Shown piece after piece: positions 15,508 through 24,914 of a stretch of DNA of 64,000 nt (position 1 is its first letter; every line of letters starts with the position of its first letter). The stretch is from Lichenicoccus sp964246745. GTDB taxonomy: Bacteria; Pseudomonadota; Alphaproteobacteria; Acetobacterales; Acetobacteraceae. The notes below the pieces were generated by a model. It made no database searches and was not told the origin of the DNA. It worked only from the letters and a program-made list of their open reading frames with translations. Where the stretch lies: assembly GCA_964246745.1 (NCBI GenBank), contig CAXTRK010000003.1, positions 62,001-126,000 on the forward strand. The letters run 5' to 3'. The translations under genes were made by a program, and so were the position numbers.

Positions 15508-16632
15508 ATGAAGCTCAAGGCCGATCGCGCGACGCTGCTAAAAGCGCTCGCCCACGTCCAAAGTGTGGCCGAGAAGCGCAATACCATCCCGATCCTGGCC
15601 AACGTGCTGATCTCCGCCAAGGAAGACAGGCTCAGCCTGACCGCGACCGACATGGAGATCGCCATCGTCGAGGAGATCGCCTCCGGCGTGGCGCGCAATG
15701 GCGCGACCACGGCGCCTGCCGCGGTGCTCTACGAGATCGTGCGCAAGCTGCCCGACGGTGCGGAGATCGAATTCGATCATTCCGGCGGCGATGCGCCGCT
15801 GACGCTGCGCGCCGGACGCTTTGCCACCAGCCTGAACGTGCTGGGGGTCGAGGATTTCCCGTCGATGGTCGCGGCCGACCTGCCGCACCGTTTCCGTGTT
15901 CCCTCCGCGGTGCTGCGCGGATTGATCGACCGCACCCGTTTTGCAATCTCCACGGAGGAGACCCGCTATTACCTCAACGGCATCTATCTGCACGTGGTGG
16001 ACGCCGACGCGGGTCCGATGCTGCGCGCGGCCGCAACCGACGGGCATCGTCTCGCTCGGGTCGAAACCGAACTGCCCGACGGCGCCGCCGGAATGCCGGG
16101 CGTGATCGTGCCGCGCAAAACCATTGGCGAACTGCGCAAGCTGCTCGACGAAGCGGCGGACGCGGTGGCCGTGATGCTGTCCGACACCAGGATACAGTTC
16201 GCCATTGGCAGCGTGACCCTGACCAGCAAGCTGATCGACGGCACTTTTCCAGAGTATGAGCGCGTCATCCCGCGCGACAACGACCGTATCCTTCGCGTCG
16301 GCAAGAAGGATTTCAGCGATGCGGTGTCCCGGGTCGCGGCAATCAGCCAGGAACGGTCACGGCCGGTAAAGCTTTCTGTTGAACGCAACCTGTTGACGCT
16401 GTCGGCGGCGAGTCCTGATCAGGGAACCGCCAAGGAGGAGCTCGACGAGGGCCGTGTAGCCTACGACTCCGAGCCTCTAGAGATCGGCTTCCAGGCACGC
16501 TATCTGAACGATATCACCGATCAGATCGACAAGGATGTGGAGTTCGCGTTTTCCGACAGCTCGGCGCCCACGCTGGTGCGCGATGTGGACAGTCCCTCCG
16601 CCCTTTACGTGCTGATGCCGATGCGCGTCTGA
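15508..16632 (+). CDS. dnaN: DNA polymerase III beta subunit (sliding clamp)
   Basis: DnaN forms the dimeric ring clamp that tethers polymerase III and many repair enzymes to DNA. The 374-residue protein has the three clamp domains and conserved ends: MKLKADRATLLKAL at the start and YVLMPMRV at the C-terminus, the latter near the binding pocket for clamp-interacting peptides. A GAGAGGA ribosome binding site precedes the ATG. It lies 92 bp after dnaA, and a perfect stem-loop separates it from recF. Confidence 0.97.
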   Translation: MKLKADRATLLKALAHVQSVAEKRNTIPILANVLISAKEDRLSLTATDMEIAIVEEIASGVARNGATTAPAAVLYEIVRKLPDGAEIEFDHSGGDAPLTLRAGRFATSLNVLGVEDFPSMVAADLPHRFRVPSAVLRGLIDRTRFAISTEETRYYLNGIYLHVVDADAGPMLRAAATDGHRLARVETELPDGAAGMPGVIVPRKTIGELRKLLDEAADAVAVMLSDTRIQFAIGSVTLTSKLIDGTFPEYERVIPRDNDRILRVGKKDFSDAVSRVAAISQERSRPVKLSVERNLLTLSAASPDQGTAKEELDEGRVAYDSEPLEIGFQARYLNDITDQIDKDVEFAFSDSSAPTLVRDVDSPSALYVLMPMRV

Positions 16633-16638
16633 CAGAGC

Positions 16639-16658
16639 GAACCTGCTCCGGCAGGTTC
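16639..16658 (+). terminator. Perfect 8-bp stem-loop between dnaN and recF
   Basis: GAACCTGC and GCAGGTTC pair perfectly around a TCCG tetraloop, 6 bp after the dnaN stop and 18 bp before recF. There is no T-run, so it may be an attenuator or an mRNA stability element rather than a full terminator. Confidence 0.5.
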
Positions 16659-16676
16659 TATCCCGTGTATTGATTG

Positions 16677-17810
16677 ATGCTGAGCCTCGAGCGGTTGGCA
16701 CTGACCGATTTCCGCAACTATGAGCGTCTGACCTGGCATCGTCGCGCGCGGATCAGCGTGCTCACCGGTCCGAACGGCAGCGGCAAGACCAACGTGCTGG
16801 AAGCGTTGTCGCTGCTTGTGCCTGGACGCGGGTTGCGCGGCGCGCGGCTTGGCGACCTCGCGCGGTTTGATGCCGGCGTGCAGCACCCGCAATTCGCCAT
16901 CGCCGCGCGGCTTGCGCATTCGGGAGAGCGCTTCGAGATCGGCACCGGCACGTCGCCTGACATGCCGCCAGGACGCCGCGTCTTCCGCCTCGACGGCCGG
17001 CCGGCGCGGCGTGCGGCGCTTGCCGCGGCATTGTCGGCGGTATGGCTGACACCGCAGATGGACCGCCTGTTCGTCGAGGGACCATCGGGACGACGCCGCT
17101 TCCTGGATCGACTGGTGCTGGCGCTGGAGCCGGACCACGCGCGAGAGGTCTCGGCGCATGACGAAGCGCTCGCCGGCCGCAACCGGCTGCTTCGTGGCGG
17201 CAACGCCGATCCGGCGTGGCTGGACGCAGTGGAGCATGCGCTGAGCCGGCATGCGGTGGCGGTGACCGCGGCAAGGCGGACGCTGATCGGGCGCATGAAC
17301 GGGCAGGCACGAGCATGCCCGACTTCGTCGGGGTTCCCGCCTGCGGAACTGCTGCTTGAGTGCCCGATCGGCGAGCAGCTCGGGCGTGAGCCCGCGTTGC
17401 TTGTCGAGGATTGGCTGCGCGCGGAGTTGCGCTCAGGGCGGCGCGAAGACGCAACCCCGGTTGGCGCGCATCGCGCCGATCTGCGGCTGCGCGATCTGCA
17501 TTCCGGCAGGCCGGCCGCGCTCGGCAGCACCGGCCAGCAAAAGGCGCTGCTGATCGGGGTGGTGCTCTCCCACGCCGCCCTGATCGCGGAGTCTCGCGGC
17601 GAGGCGCCGATGCTTCTGCTCGATGAAGCGCTGGTGCATCTCGATGCTGACCATCGCGCCGCGTTGTTCGAAGCATTGCTGCCGCTGCCGGCGCCGGTCG
17701 TGCTCAGCGGCACCGATGCCGAGCCATTCGCGCCGCTGTCGGGAAAGGCGGAAATCCTGCGCGCGGAAGGCGGAAAACTTCTGCCGGAGCCGGGATTTTC
17801 GGGGCTCTAA
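16677..17810 (+). CDS. recF: DNA replication and repair protein RecF
   Basis: RecF is an SMC-like ATPase that helps RecOR load RecA at gapped DNA. The 377-residue protein has Walker A GPNGSGKTN, LTDFRNYERL at the N-terminus, the ABC-type signature region STGQQKALLIG and Walker B MLLLDEALVHLD. An in-frame TTG one codon upstream is the other possible start. It is in the conserved dnaA-dnaN-recF-gyrB block. Confidence 0.95.
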   Translation: MLSLERLALTDFRNYERLTWHRRARISVLTGPNGSGKTNVLEALSLLVPGRGLRGARLGDLARFDAGVQHPQFAIAARLAHSGERFEIGTGTSPDMPPGRRVFRLDGRPARRAALAAALSAVWLTPQMDRLFVEGPSGRRRFLDRLVLALEPDHAREVSAHDEALAGRNRLLRGGNADPAWLDAVEHALSRHAVAVTAARRTLIGRMNGQARACPTSSGFPPAELLLECPIGEQLGREPALLVEDWLRAELRSGRREDATPVGAHRADLRLRDLHSGRPAALGSTGQQKALLIGVVLSHAALIAESRGEAPMLLLDEALVHLDADHRAALFEALLPLPAPVVLSGTDAEPFAPLSGKAEILRAEGGKLLPEPGFSGL

Positions 17811-17884
17811 GCTGGCCCGGACACGCAAGCCCGCCTATATTGGTATTACAAATTCCATCCTCGAATCTGGAGCTTCCCTCCGGC

Positions 17885-20413
17885 ATGTCCGATGACGCCG
17901 AGCCTGCCCGCGTGCCAGCCCAGACACCAGGGCCGCAGACATCGTGGTCTTCGTCAAACGCAACGTTTCCGGGAAATCCCGTGCCTGCGGATATGCAGTC
18001 GAACGGGCACGATTCCTACGATGCCGCCTCGATCTCCGTGCTCAAGGGGCTGGATGCGGTGCGCAAGCGTCCCGGCATGTATATCGGCGACACCGATGAT
18101 GGTTCCGGCCTGCACCATATGGCCTTCGAGATCATCGACAACGCGCTTGATGAGGCGCAGGCGGGATATGCGACGTCCTGCGAAGTCATTCTGAACGGCG
18201 ATGGCTCCGTAACCGTACGCGACAACGGTCGCGGCATCCCCATCGACATGCATAGCGAGGAGGGTATCAGCGCCGCCGAACTGGTGCTGACGCGGCTGCA
18301 TGCCGGCGGCAAGTTCAACCAGAACTCCTATAAGGTGTCTGGCGGCCTGCATGGCGTCGGCGCCGCGGTCGTCAATGCTTTATCGGAATGGATGGAGGTG
18401 CGTATCTGGCGCGAGGGCATCGAGCACCAGATTGGCTTTCGCCATGGCGAGACCGTGGCCCCGCTGCGCATCGTGGGTCCGAGCGACGCGGCGCGCGGCA
18501 CGGAAGTGACTTTCAAGCCGAGTGCCGCAACCTTTGCCAAGACCGAGTTTGAGTTTGCCGTGCTTGAACGCCGGTTGCGGGAACTTGCCTTTCTCAATTC
18601 CGGTCTCGCGATCCTGCTGCGAGACGAGCGTCATGCGCCGGTGCAGGAGCAGCGCTTTTGCTACCAGGGTGGACTGGTTGCCTTCGTCGAATGGCTCGAC
18701 CGGGGCAAGGCGCCGGTGGCGGCTCCGCCGATTACCGCACTTGGCATCGACAACGCGCAAGGCATCAAGGTGGAATTCGCGCTGTCATGGAACGACAGCT
18801 TTCATGAGACCATGCTCTGCTTCACCAACAACATTCCGCAGCGCGACGGTGGCTCGCATCTTGCCGGCTTCCGTCAGGCGCTGACCCGCGTTGTCGGCAA
18901 ATACGCGGAGGGGCTTGGCAAGAAGGAAGCGCTCAGCCTGTCCGGCGAGGACATGCGCGAGGGCATGACCACGGTGCTGTCGGTAAAGGTGCCCGACCCG
19001 AAATTTTCCTCGCAGACCAAGGAGAAGCTGGTCAGTTCGGAAGTCCAGCCGGTGGTGCAGGCCGCCACGGCCGATGCGGTCGCACACTGGTTCGAGACGC
19101 ATCCGAAAGAGGCGCGGCTGATCATCGGCAAGGTGATGGATGCGGCCGCCGCGCGCGAGGCGGCGCGCAAGGCGCGCGAACTGACCAGGCGCAAAGGCGT
19201 GCTCGACATCTCGACACTGCCCGGCAAGCTTGCCGACTGCCAGGAGCGCGACGCCGCGCGCGCGGAAATCTTCCTGGTCGAGGGAGACAGCGCGGGCGGC
19301 ACAGCCAAGCAGGGACGCGACCGTCGCTTCCAGGCGATCCTGCCGCTGAAAGGCAAGATCCTCAATGTCGAGCGCGCGCGCTTCGACCGCATGCTCGGCT
19401 CCGCCGAGATCGGCACGCTGATCACCGCCCTCGGCACCGGCATCGGCCACGCGGAACCCGAGCAGGGCGGCTTCTCGCTGGCCAAACTGCGCTACCACCG
19501 TATCGTCATCATGACCGATGCCGATGTCGATGGCTCGCACATCCGCACCTTGCTGCTGACCTTCTTTTTTCGGCAGATGCCGGAGCTGATCGAGCGCGGC
19601 CATCTCTATATCGCCCAGCCGCCGCTCTATCGCGCCAAGCGCGGCAACGAGGAGCGCTATCTCAAGAACGACGGCCAGCTCGAGCAGTATCTGCTGGACA
19701 AGGCGCTGTCCCATTCCCGCCTGACCTATTCTGACGGGCGTGTTCTGCAAGGCGCCGAGCTGGCGGCCGAGACCGTCTGGCTGCACGATGCCATGCGCGC
19801 GCTGCGCCGGCTGGCGACGATGGCGCCGATCTGGGTCCTGGAACAGGCGGCGGTCGCCGGCGTCCTCACTCCGGATGCGGCGCGTGCTCAGGCTCGCGCG
19901 CAGGCGCTGGCGGCCCGCCTGGACGCCGCCTCGCCGCCGGCCGAGCGCGGCTGGGTGGCGTCGGTCGATGCATCTGGGCTGCATCTGGGCCGTAACGTGC
20001 GCGGCGTTGGCGAGCGCTACCATCTGGAGGCGAGTGCGCTGCGCAGCGCGGACGTGTTGTGGCTGGCGGAGCGTGCCGAACTGCTCGCGCGCGACTTCGG
20101 CGGCGAGTCGGCGATGCTGTCTCTCGACAACCACGACGCCGCTGTCCAGGGGCCGGCCAGCGCTTACGACCGTATCCTCGCTCAAGGGCGTAGAGGACTT
20201 GCGATTCAGCGCTTCAAGGGTCTTGGCGAGATGAACGCCGAGCAACTCTGGCGCACTACGCTCGATCCCACGGCGCGCACCCTGCTGCAAGTCAAGGTTG
20301 GCGACATCGAAAATGCTGCTCAGATATTCTCAACGCTGATGGGCGATGTCGTCGAACCGCGACGGGATTTCATTGTCGGCAACGCGCTGAAGGTTGCCAA
20401 CCTTGATGTATGA
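17885..20413 (+). CDS. gyrB: DNA gyrase subunit B
   Basis: GyrB is the ATPase subunit of DNA gyrase, which introduces negative supercoils. About 842 residues. The GHKL ATPase domain begins at ISVLKGLDAVRKRPGMYIGDTDDG and has DNGRGIP and the GGLHGVGA lid. The TOPRIM domain has EGDSAGGTAKQGRDR and DADVDGSHIRTLLLTF. The C-terminus carries the QRFKGLGEMNAEQLWRTT motif. The ATG at 17885 gives an extra Pro/Ser-rich N-terminal stretch of about 40 residues before the first family motif; the later Met near 17994 is a possible alternative start. Confidence 0.95.
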   Translation: MSDDAEPARVPAQTPGPQTSWSSSNATFPGNPVPADMQSNGHDSYDAASISVLKGLDAVRKRPGMYIGDTDDGSGLHHMAFEIIDNALDEAQAGYATSCEVILNGDGSVTVRDNGRGIPIDMHSEEGISAAELVLTRLHAGGKFNQNSYKVSGGLHGVGAAVVNALSEWMEVRIWREGIEHQIGFRHGETVAPLRIVGPSDAARGTEVTFKPSAATFAKTEFEFAVLERRLRELAFLNSGLAILLRDERHAPVQEQRFCYQGGLVAFVEWLDRGKAPVAAPPITALGIDNAQGIKVEFALSWNDSFHETMLCFTNNIPQRDGGSHLAGFRQALTRVVGKYAEGLGKKEALSLSGEDMREGMTTVLSVKVPDPKFSSQTKEKLVSSEVQPVVQAATADAVAHWFETHPKEARLIIGKVMDAAAAREAARKARELTRRKGVLDISTLPGKLADCQERDAARAEIFLVEGDSAGGTAKQGRDRRFQAILPLKGKILNVERARFDRMLGSAEIGTLITALGTGIGHAEPEQGGFSLAKLRYHRIVIMTDADVDGSHIRTLLLTFFFRQMPELIERGHLYIAQPPLYRAKRGNEERYLKNDGQLEQYLLDKALSHSRLTYSDGRVLQGAELAAETVWLHDAMRALRRLATMAPIWVLEQAAVAGVLTPDAARAQARAQALAARLDAASPPAERGWVASVDASGLHLGRNVRGVGERYHLEASALRSADVLWLAERAELLARDFGGESAMLSLDNHDAAVQGPASAYDRILAQGRRGLAIQRFKGLGEMNAEQLWRTTLDPTARTLLQVKVGDIENAAQIFSTLMGDVVEPRRDFIVGNALKVANLDV

Positions 20414-20433
20414 TGATCAGGACACGCGTTGCT

Positions 20434-20910
20434 CTACCATCCCGCGCTGCCAGGGACACCCTTGAAGGGACCCTTGAGATTCGCGGTGATCCAGCCGCCG
20501 TAGAAACCGCCGGGCTGCGGCTGAACCTGCTCGTCGCCAACAAAGCACCCATCCATCGCTGCGGCATAGACCGCCACATGATCCTTCAACACAGCGTAGG
20601 CGATTGACGGATCAGCGTAGCTCCAGGCTGCGGACCTGGCACGGCGATCGCCTGCCGCGATCGTCCAGTAGCGTGCCAGACCTTTCCATTCACAGAAGCT
20701 GCCGCCGCCTGCAGGTTCCAGCACACAGTTGATGAAGGCCTCTGGCGGCAGGTAATAGACAGGTGGATGACTTGTCTCCAGAACACTGAGTGCTGCTTCG
20801 GTTGAAGCAATTTCACGGCTGGCGAAACGGATCGAGACACGTGCCGGGACCGGCCGCACGATCGGCGGCCGAGGATATGTCCAGACGTCCTCGACGTCGG
20901 ATGTTTGCAA
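20434..20910 (-). CDS. DUF427 domain protein
   Basis: This 158-residue protein belongs to the DUF427 family (small beta-rich cytoplasmic proteins of unknown function). Characteristic segments are SHPPVYYLPPEAF, CEWKGLARYW and the late YPQ-like QPQPGGFYGGWIT. There is no signal peptide or membrane segment. It converges on gyrB with only 20 bp between the stops and lies 24 bp after the upstream AT-hook-like gene, so the two may be co-transcribed. Confidence 0.75.
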   Translation of the reverse strand: MQTSDVEDVWTYPRPPIVRPVPARVSIRFASREIASTEAALSVLETSHPPVYYLPPEAFINCVLEPAGGGSFCEWKGLARYWTIAAGDRRARSAAWSYADPSIAYAVLKDHVAVYAAAMDGCFVGDEQVQPQPGGFYGGWITANLKGPFKGVPGSAGW

Positions 20911-20934
20911 GCGGGCCGGCTCAGCGTTGCGCCG

Positions 20935-21378
20935 TCAAAGCTCCGACGGCTCGGGCTCCATCGCCTCGATCGGCGTGGACTGCGCGCCGGAGCTGCGACG
21001 GGGCTGGCGTGGCGTCTTGGACGCTGTCGCGGGGCGCGAAGAAAGTTGCTCCTCCAATGTGTCGGCATGCTCGCGCGCGTCGGTCGCCGCCTGCTTGAGT
21101 TCCTTATTCTTGTCGCGCAGACGTGAAAGGGTCCGCTCCAGCTTGGAGACATGCGCTTCAAGTTCCGACTTGCTCATCTTCGGAGCCGCCGCGGCTGCCT
21201 TGGAAACTGGTCCGCGCTTTGCGGCAGGTTTCACGACGCGCGACGGACTGGCTACGGGAGCAATCCGTTTCGCCTTGGTCGAGCCGATCGGTCGGCCGGG
21301 CCTGCGCTTCGGCGGAGACTCGGATGCCGTCATTCGCGATTTACGGGAGGAGGTCTTGGAGGTCGTCGCGCGCGCCAT
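20935..21378 (-). CDS. Basic Lys/Ala-rich protein with AT-hook-like motif and coiled coil
   Basis: I do not recognise a named family. The 147-residue protein has a basic, low-complexity N-terminus with an AT-hook-like core (KRRPGRPIGSTKAKR), then Ala/Lys/Pro repeats resembling histone H1-like tails. A predicted coiled coil follows (about residues 70-112: LEAHVSKLERTLSRLRDKNKELKQ). The C-terminus is Pro/Ser-rich and acidic at the end. A nucleoid-associated or DNA-bridging role is plausible from composition only. Confidence 0.6.
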   Translation of the reverse strand: MARATTSKTSSRKSRMTASESPPKRRPGRPIGSTKAKRIAPVASPSRVVKPAAKRGPVSKAAAAAPKMSKSELEAHVSKLERTLSRLRDKNKELKQAATDAREHADTLEEQLSSRPATASKTPRQPRRSSGAQSTPIEAMEPEPSEL

Positions 21379-21435
21379 GATGTTTTCCTAGTGCCGAGGT
21401 GATTCGGCGGTTGATCGATTAATCCGTCGATTCGC

Positions 21436-21463
21436 AGCATATACGGTTCGAAAGCCAATTCAA
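21436..21463 (-). promoter_or_regulatory. Candidate promoter of the AT-hook-like gene
   Basis: On the minus strand TTGAAT (21458-21463) and TATGCT (21436-21441) are 16 bp apart, about 60 bp upstream of the ATG at 21378. Confidence 0.35.
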
Positions 21464-21555
21464 TTACCATCATTCACCTCCCGCATACCCGTTCTGGCGC
21501 TGACGACGAATTTCGCGCGGGCGCTGCGACAATTCGGCGTTGTTTGATCTCGGCG

Positions 21556-22887
21556 TCAGTGGCCTGCGACAAGCCTGCCGGCGGCTCTGTCGGCGGCAAT
21601 TTCCTCCTCGACCCGCGGCTCCAAGGTCAGGAAGAACGACATTATCGCGCTGATGAAATAGATTGCCGAATAGATGCACATCACTCCCAGCACTCCGACG
21701 CTGGGCTGAAAAATCGCAACGATGGCGGGGCCGACCCACACGCTGGCTCCGGCTCCCAGGTTGAGCATCGACATCGCAGCGGGTTTATCTTCGGGCGCCA
21801 GATAGGGCATCAGCGCGGACAGCGGCACGTAGCCGGCAAGAGTCAAACCATAAAAGGCGCCGGCGCATAACGTCAGCACCATGCCGCCTGGACCAAGCAG
21901 GGTCGGCACGGCGTAGAGCGCGAGCGTGCTGATCGCCGAACCGATTCCTCCGACATAGATGATCGTGCGCCGCCAGCTCAGCCAATCGCTGACGATGCCG
22001 GAGAGAAGATTGCCGATGATGTTGCTTGCAAAGATGCACGTTGTGACCTCAAGCCACTGCTCCAGGGTGAAATGCAGCGTCTTCGTGAAGTAGATTGGCA
22101 GCATGACCAGAAAGCCGAACTCGGCGGATGTGTTGATGGCTCGTACGATGCACCCGAGGCCGGTCTTCGGACGAAGACGAACGATGGAAAGGCTGGCGAA
22201 CAGCGTCTTGAACGGTGATTGTCCGGCTTCCGCACGATGCTCCGCGCCGCGCTGATCGCGTATGCCAAGCAGGGCAATCAGGCCGCCGATGACAACGATG
22301 CCGAGAGCAAACCAGAGTGTGCGATAGGCGCCGACGAGGGGGATCGCAAAGCGGGCGAACAACGATCCCAAGGTGGGCAGGCCGCCGGTGAAAGCGAACC
22401 AGAACCAGCCGCAGGCTGAGCCGAGCCGCGCCGGATTGACCGTAATGACTATCCAGATCAGGAAGCCGAAGGCGAACAGCGGATACCCAAACCCGCGCAG
22501 CCCGTAAAAGACCAGCATCAGGGTGTAGTTCGTGGCTGGAATAGCCAGCGACAGGAACAGAGCGTCAAAGATGATCCAGATAATCAGGCCGGCGATCATC
22601 ACACGTTTGGGACCAATCACGTCGGACAACGCTCCCGAAAGCCACGATGAAATCGCCGCCGCGACGCCGTAGGTCGTGACCAGAAGTGCCACGTCGTGCT
22701 CGGAGATGCCTTTCTTGACCAGGAATGGCGACAGATAGGCAGACTCCACGCCGTCTCCGATCATGAAGATCAACGTGCCGATAAAGCCCCATAACAGGAA
22801 TGTCGGAAGACCGATCCTGGCAAGCAGCGCATTCTCGTGCCGCTCGATCTCGTTTGCTGGTTCTGGCGCCCGGGGTGTCTGCGACAT
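21556..22887 (-). CDS. MFS transporter, polyol permease (RbtT/DalT) type
   Basis: This is a 443-residue major facilitator carrier with about 12 membrane helices. The sequence resembles ribitol/D-arabinitol permeases: WGFIGTLIFMIGDGVESAYLSPF at the start, then the TYGVAAAISSWLSG and YGLRGFGYPLFAFGF segments. A polyol or related sugar alcohol is therefore the likely substrate, taken up by proton symport. The ATG has a strong ribosome binding site (AGGTGAG). It is 58 bp downstream of ilvD on the same strand, so the two may share a transcript. Confidence 0.8.
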   Translation of the reverse strand: MSQTPRAPEPANEIERHENALLARIGLPTFLLWGFIGTLIFMIGDGVESAYLSPFLVKKGISEHDVALLVTTYGVAAAISSWLSGALSDVIGPKRVMIAGLIIWIIFDALFLSLAIPATNYTLMLVFYGLRGFGYPLFAFGFLIWIVITVNPARLGSACGWFWFAFTGGLPTLGSLFARFAIPLVGAYRTLWFALGIVVIGGLIALLGIRDQRGAEHRAEAGQSPFKTLFASLSIVRLRPKTGLGCIVRAINTSAEFGFLVMLPIYFTKTLHFTLEQWLEVTTCIFASNIIGNLLSGIVSDWLSWRRTIIYVGGIGSAISTLALYAVPTLLGPGGMVLTLCAGAFYGLTLAGYVPLSALMPYLAPEDKPAAMSMLNLGAGASVWVGPAIVAIFQPSVGVLGVMCIYSAIYFISAIMSFFLTLEPRVEEEIAADRAAGRLVAGH

Positions 22888-22945
22888 CGCTCACCTGCCT
22901 GCTGGAGTTACATGCAGGTCGGCAACGCCGTGCAAAGCGAGCGGT

Positions 22946-24805
22946 TTATCCGCGTCCGGTCAGTTGTTTCACATCGCGCACGGCGCCGCGCGCCGCACTC
23001 GTGGTCAGCGCCGCATAGGCCTCTAATGCCGCGGAGACGTGGCGCACCCTGTCGGGTCGCCAGGCGCCGGCGCGAGACTGCATCTCTGTGCGACGTGCCG
23101 CCAGCACCGTATCCGCAACGGCTACGGCGAGCTTTCGGTTGGGAATATCAATCTCGATGATGTCGCCTTCGTGGATCAGCCCGATCGCGCCGCCTTCGGC
23201 TGCTTCCGGCGAGATGTGACCGATTGAGAGGCCGGAGGTGCCGCCGGAAAAGCGGCCATCGGTGATCAGCGCGCACTGGCTGCCCAACCCTTTCGATTTC
23301 AGGTAGCTGGTCGGATACAGCATCTCCTGCATGCCGGGGCCACCCTTCGGGCCTTCATAGCGGATCACCACGACGTCGCCCGCCTTGATCTCGCCGCCCA
23401 GGATCGCGGAGACCGAAGCCTCCTGGCTCTCGAAAACGCGCGCCGGACCCTTGAACACCAGGGAGGCGGGATCGACACCCGCGGTTTTTACGATTGCTCC
23501 TTCCGGAGCGAGGTTGCCGAACAGCACCGCAAGCCCGCCATCGACGCTGAAGGCGTGTGCCACGTCGCGCACGACACCGAATTGCGGGTCCGCATCGCAT
23601 TCGGCGTAGCGGTTTGCCTGACTGAATGCCTGTGTCGTCCGGACCCCGCCCGGCGCCGCCTGAAAGAACCGATGCGCGCTGTCGGCCGCCTCCGGTCCCC
23701 GCGCCCTGATGTCCCAACGCGCCAGGGCATCGGCCAGTGTCGGCGTATGCACGGTCGCTGTCGTCGTATCAATCAGGCCGCCGCGCGCCAATTCGCCGAG
23801 GATGCGCATGATGCCGCCGGCGCGGTGCACGTCTTCCATGTGCACGTCCGCCTTCGACGGCGCGACCTTGCAGAGGTTCGGCACGTGTCGAGACAGGCGG
23901 TCCACGTCTCGCATGGAAAACGCGACCTCGGCCTCGTGGGCCGCCGCCAGCAGGTGCAGCACGGTGTTGGTCGAGCCACCCATGGCAATATCCAGCGACA
24001 TTGCATTCTCGAATGCCGCCATGGTGGCAATTCCGCGCGGCAGCGCGGTTGCGTCTTCCTGCTCGTACCAGCGACGGGCGAGATCGACGATGAGCCACGC
24101 GGCCTCCACGAACAGCCGCTTGCGGTCGACATGCGTCGCCAGCACGCTGCCGTTGCCCGGCAGCGCCAGGCCGAGCGCCTCCGTCAGGCAGTTCATCGAA
24201 TTGGCGGTGAACATCCCCGAGCAGGAACCGCATGTCGGGCAGGCAGAGCGCTCCATCACCTCGGCGTCCGCGTCGCTGACACGCGCATCGGCGCCGGCCA
24301 CCATGGCGGTGATCAGATCGGCACGTTGCATGGCGGCGCCGTTCTGGATTTTGCCGGCTTCCATCGGACCGCCGGAGACAAAGACGGTGGGAATGTTCAG
24401 GCGCATCGACGCCATCAGCATGCCTGGCGTGATCTTGTCGCAATTGCTGATGCAGACGAGCGCGTCGGCGCAATGCGCGTTGACCATGTATTCGACGCTG
24501 TCCGCGATCAACTCGCGCGACGGCAGGCTGTAGAGCATTCCGCCATGGCCCATGGCGATGCCGTCATCGACGGCAATGGTGTTGAATTCCTTTGCCACGC
24601 CGCCGGCGGCGGCGATTTCGCCCGCGACCAGTTGACCAAGATCCTTGAGGTGGACATGGCCCGGCACGAACTGCGTGAAGGAGTTTGCGACGGCGATGAT
24701 CGGCTTGCCGAAATCGCCGTCCTGCATGCCGGTGGCACGCCACAAGGCGCGTGCGCCGGCCATGTTGCGTCCGTGTGTGGTGGTGCGTGAGCGATAGGCG
24801 GGCAT
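22946..24805 (-). CDS. ilvD: Dihydroxyacid dehydratase
   Basis: This Fe-S dehydratase makes 2-ketoisovalerate and 2-keto-3-methylvalerate in valine, leucine and isoleucine synthesis; about 619 residues. It is strongly similar to E. coli IlvD along its length, from YRSRTTTHGRNMAGARALW at the N-terminus. Cluster cysteines lie in ISNCDKITPGM and CPTCGSCSGMF, and DGRFSGGTSGLSIGHISPEA is the C-terminal active-site motif. The second Met gives the E. coli-like N-terminus and is preferred over the one four codons earlier. Confidence 0.95.
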   Translation of the reverse strand: MPAYRSRTTTHGRNMAGARALWRATGMQDGDFGKPIIAVANSFTQFVPGHVHLKDLGQLVAGEIAAAGGVAKEFNTIAVDDGIAMGHGGMLYSLPSRELIADSVEYMVNAHCADALVCISNCDKITPGMLMASMRLNIPTVFVSGGPMEAGKIQNGAAMQRADLITAMVAGADARVSDADAEVMERSACPTCGSCSGMFTANSMNCLTEALGLALPGNGSVLATHVDRKRLFVEAAWLIVDLARRWYEQEDATALPRGIATMAAFENAMSLDIAMGGSTNTVLHLLAAAHEAEVAFSMRDVDRLSRHVPNLCKVAPSKADVHMEDVHRAGGIMRILGELARGGLIDTTTATVHTPTLADALARWDIRARGPEAADSAHRFFQAAPGGVRTTQAFSQANRYAECDADPQFGVVRDVAHAFSVDGGLAVLFGNLAPEGAIVKTAGVDPASLVFKGPARVFESQEASVSAILGGEIKAGDVVVIRYEGPKGGPGMQEMLYPTSYLKSKGLGSQCALITDGRFSGGTSGLSIGHISPEAAEGGAIGLIHEGDIIEIDIPNRKLAVAVADTVLAARRTEMQSRAGAWRPDRVRHVSAALEAYAALTTSAARGAVRDVKQLTGRG

Positions 24806-24914
24806 GTGTGCGACCATATGGAGTGAGGGTGTTACGCCACATATAGCTCCCGGCGCTGCCCGCTAGAAGGGCGGCACCCGTCGCAGGCGCTTTGCCGGCG
24901 CCGATGAAGCCCTA

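Noticed and set aside
18785..20290. A 501-codon minus-strand frame opposite gyrB.
   Set aside because: It has shadow-type composition and no family resemblance; gyrB on the other strand is certain.
22946..24805. The IlvD homologue as a sugar-acid dehydratase belonging to the idonate locus.
   Set aside because: The protein matches E. coli IlvD closely from the N-terminus onward, so branched-chain amino acid synthesis is the better call.
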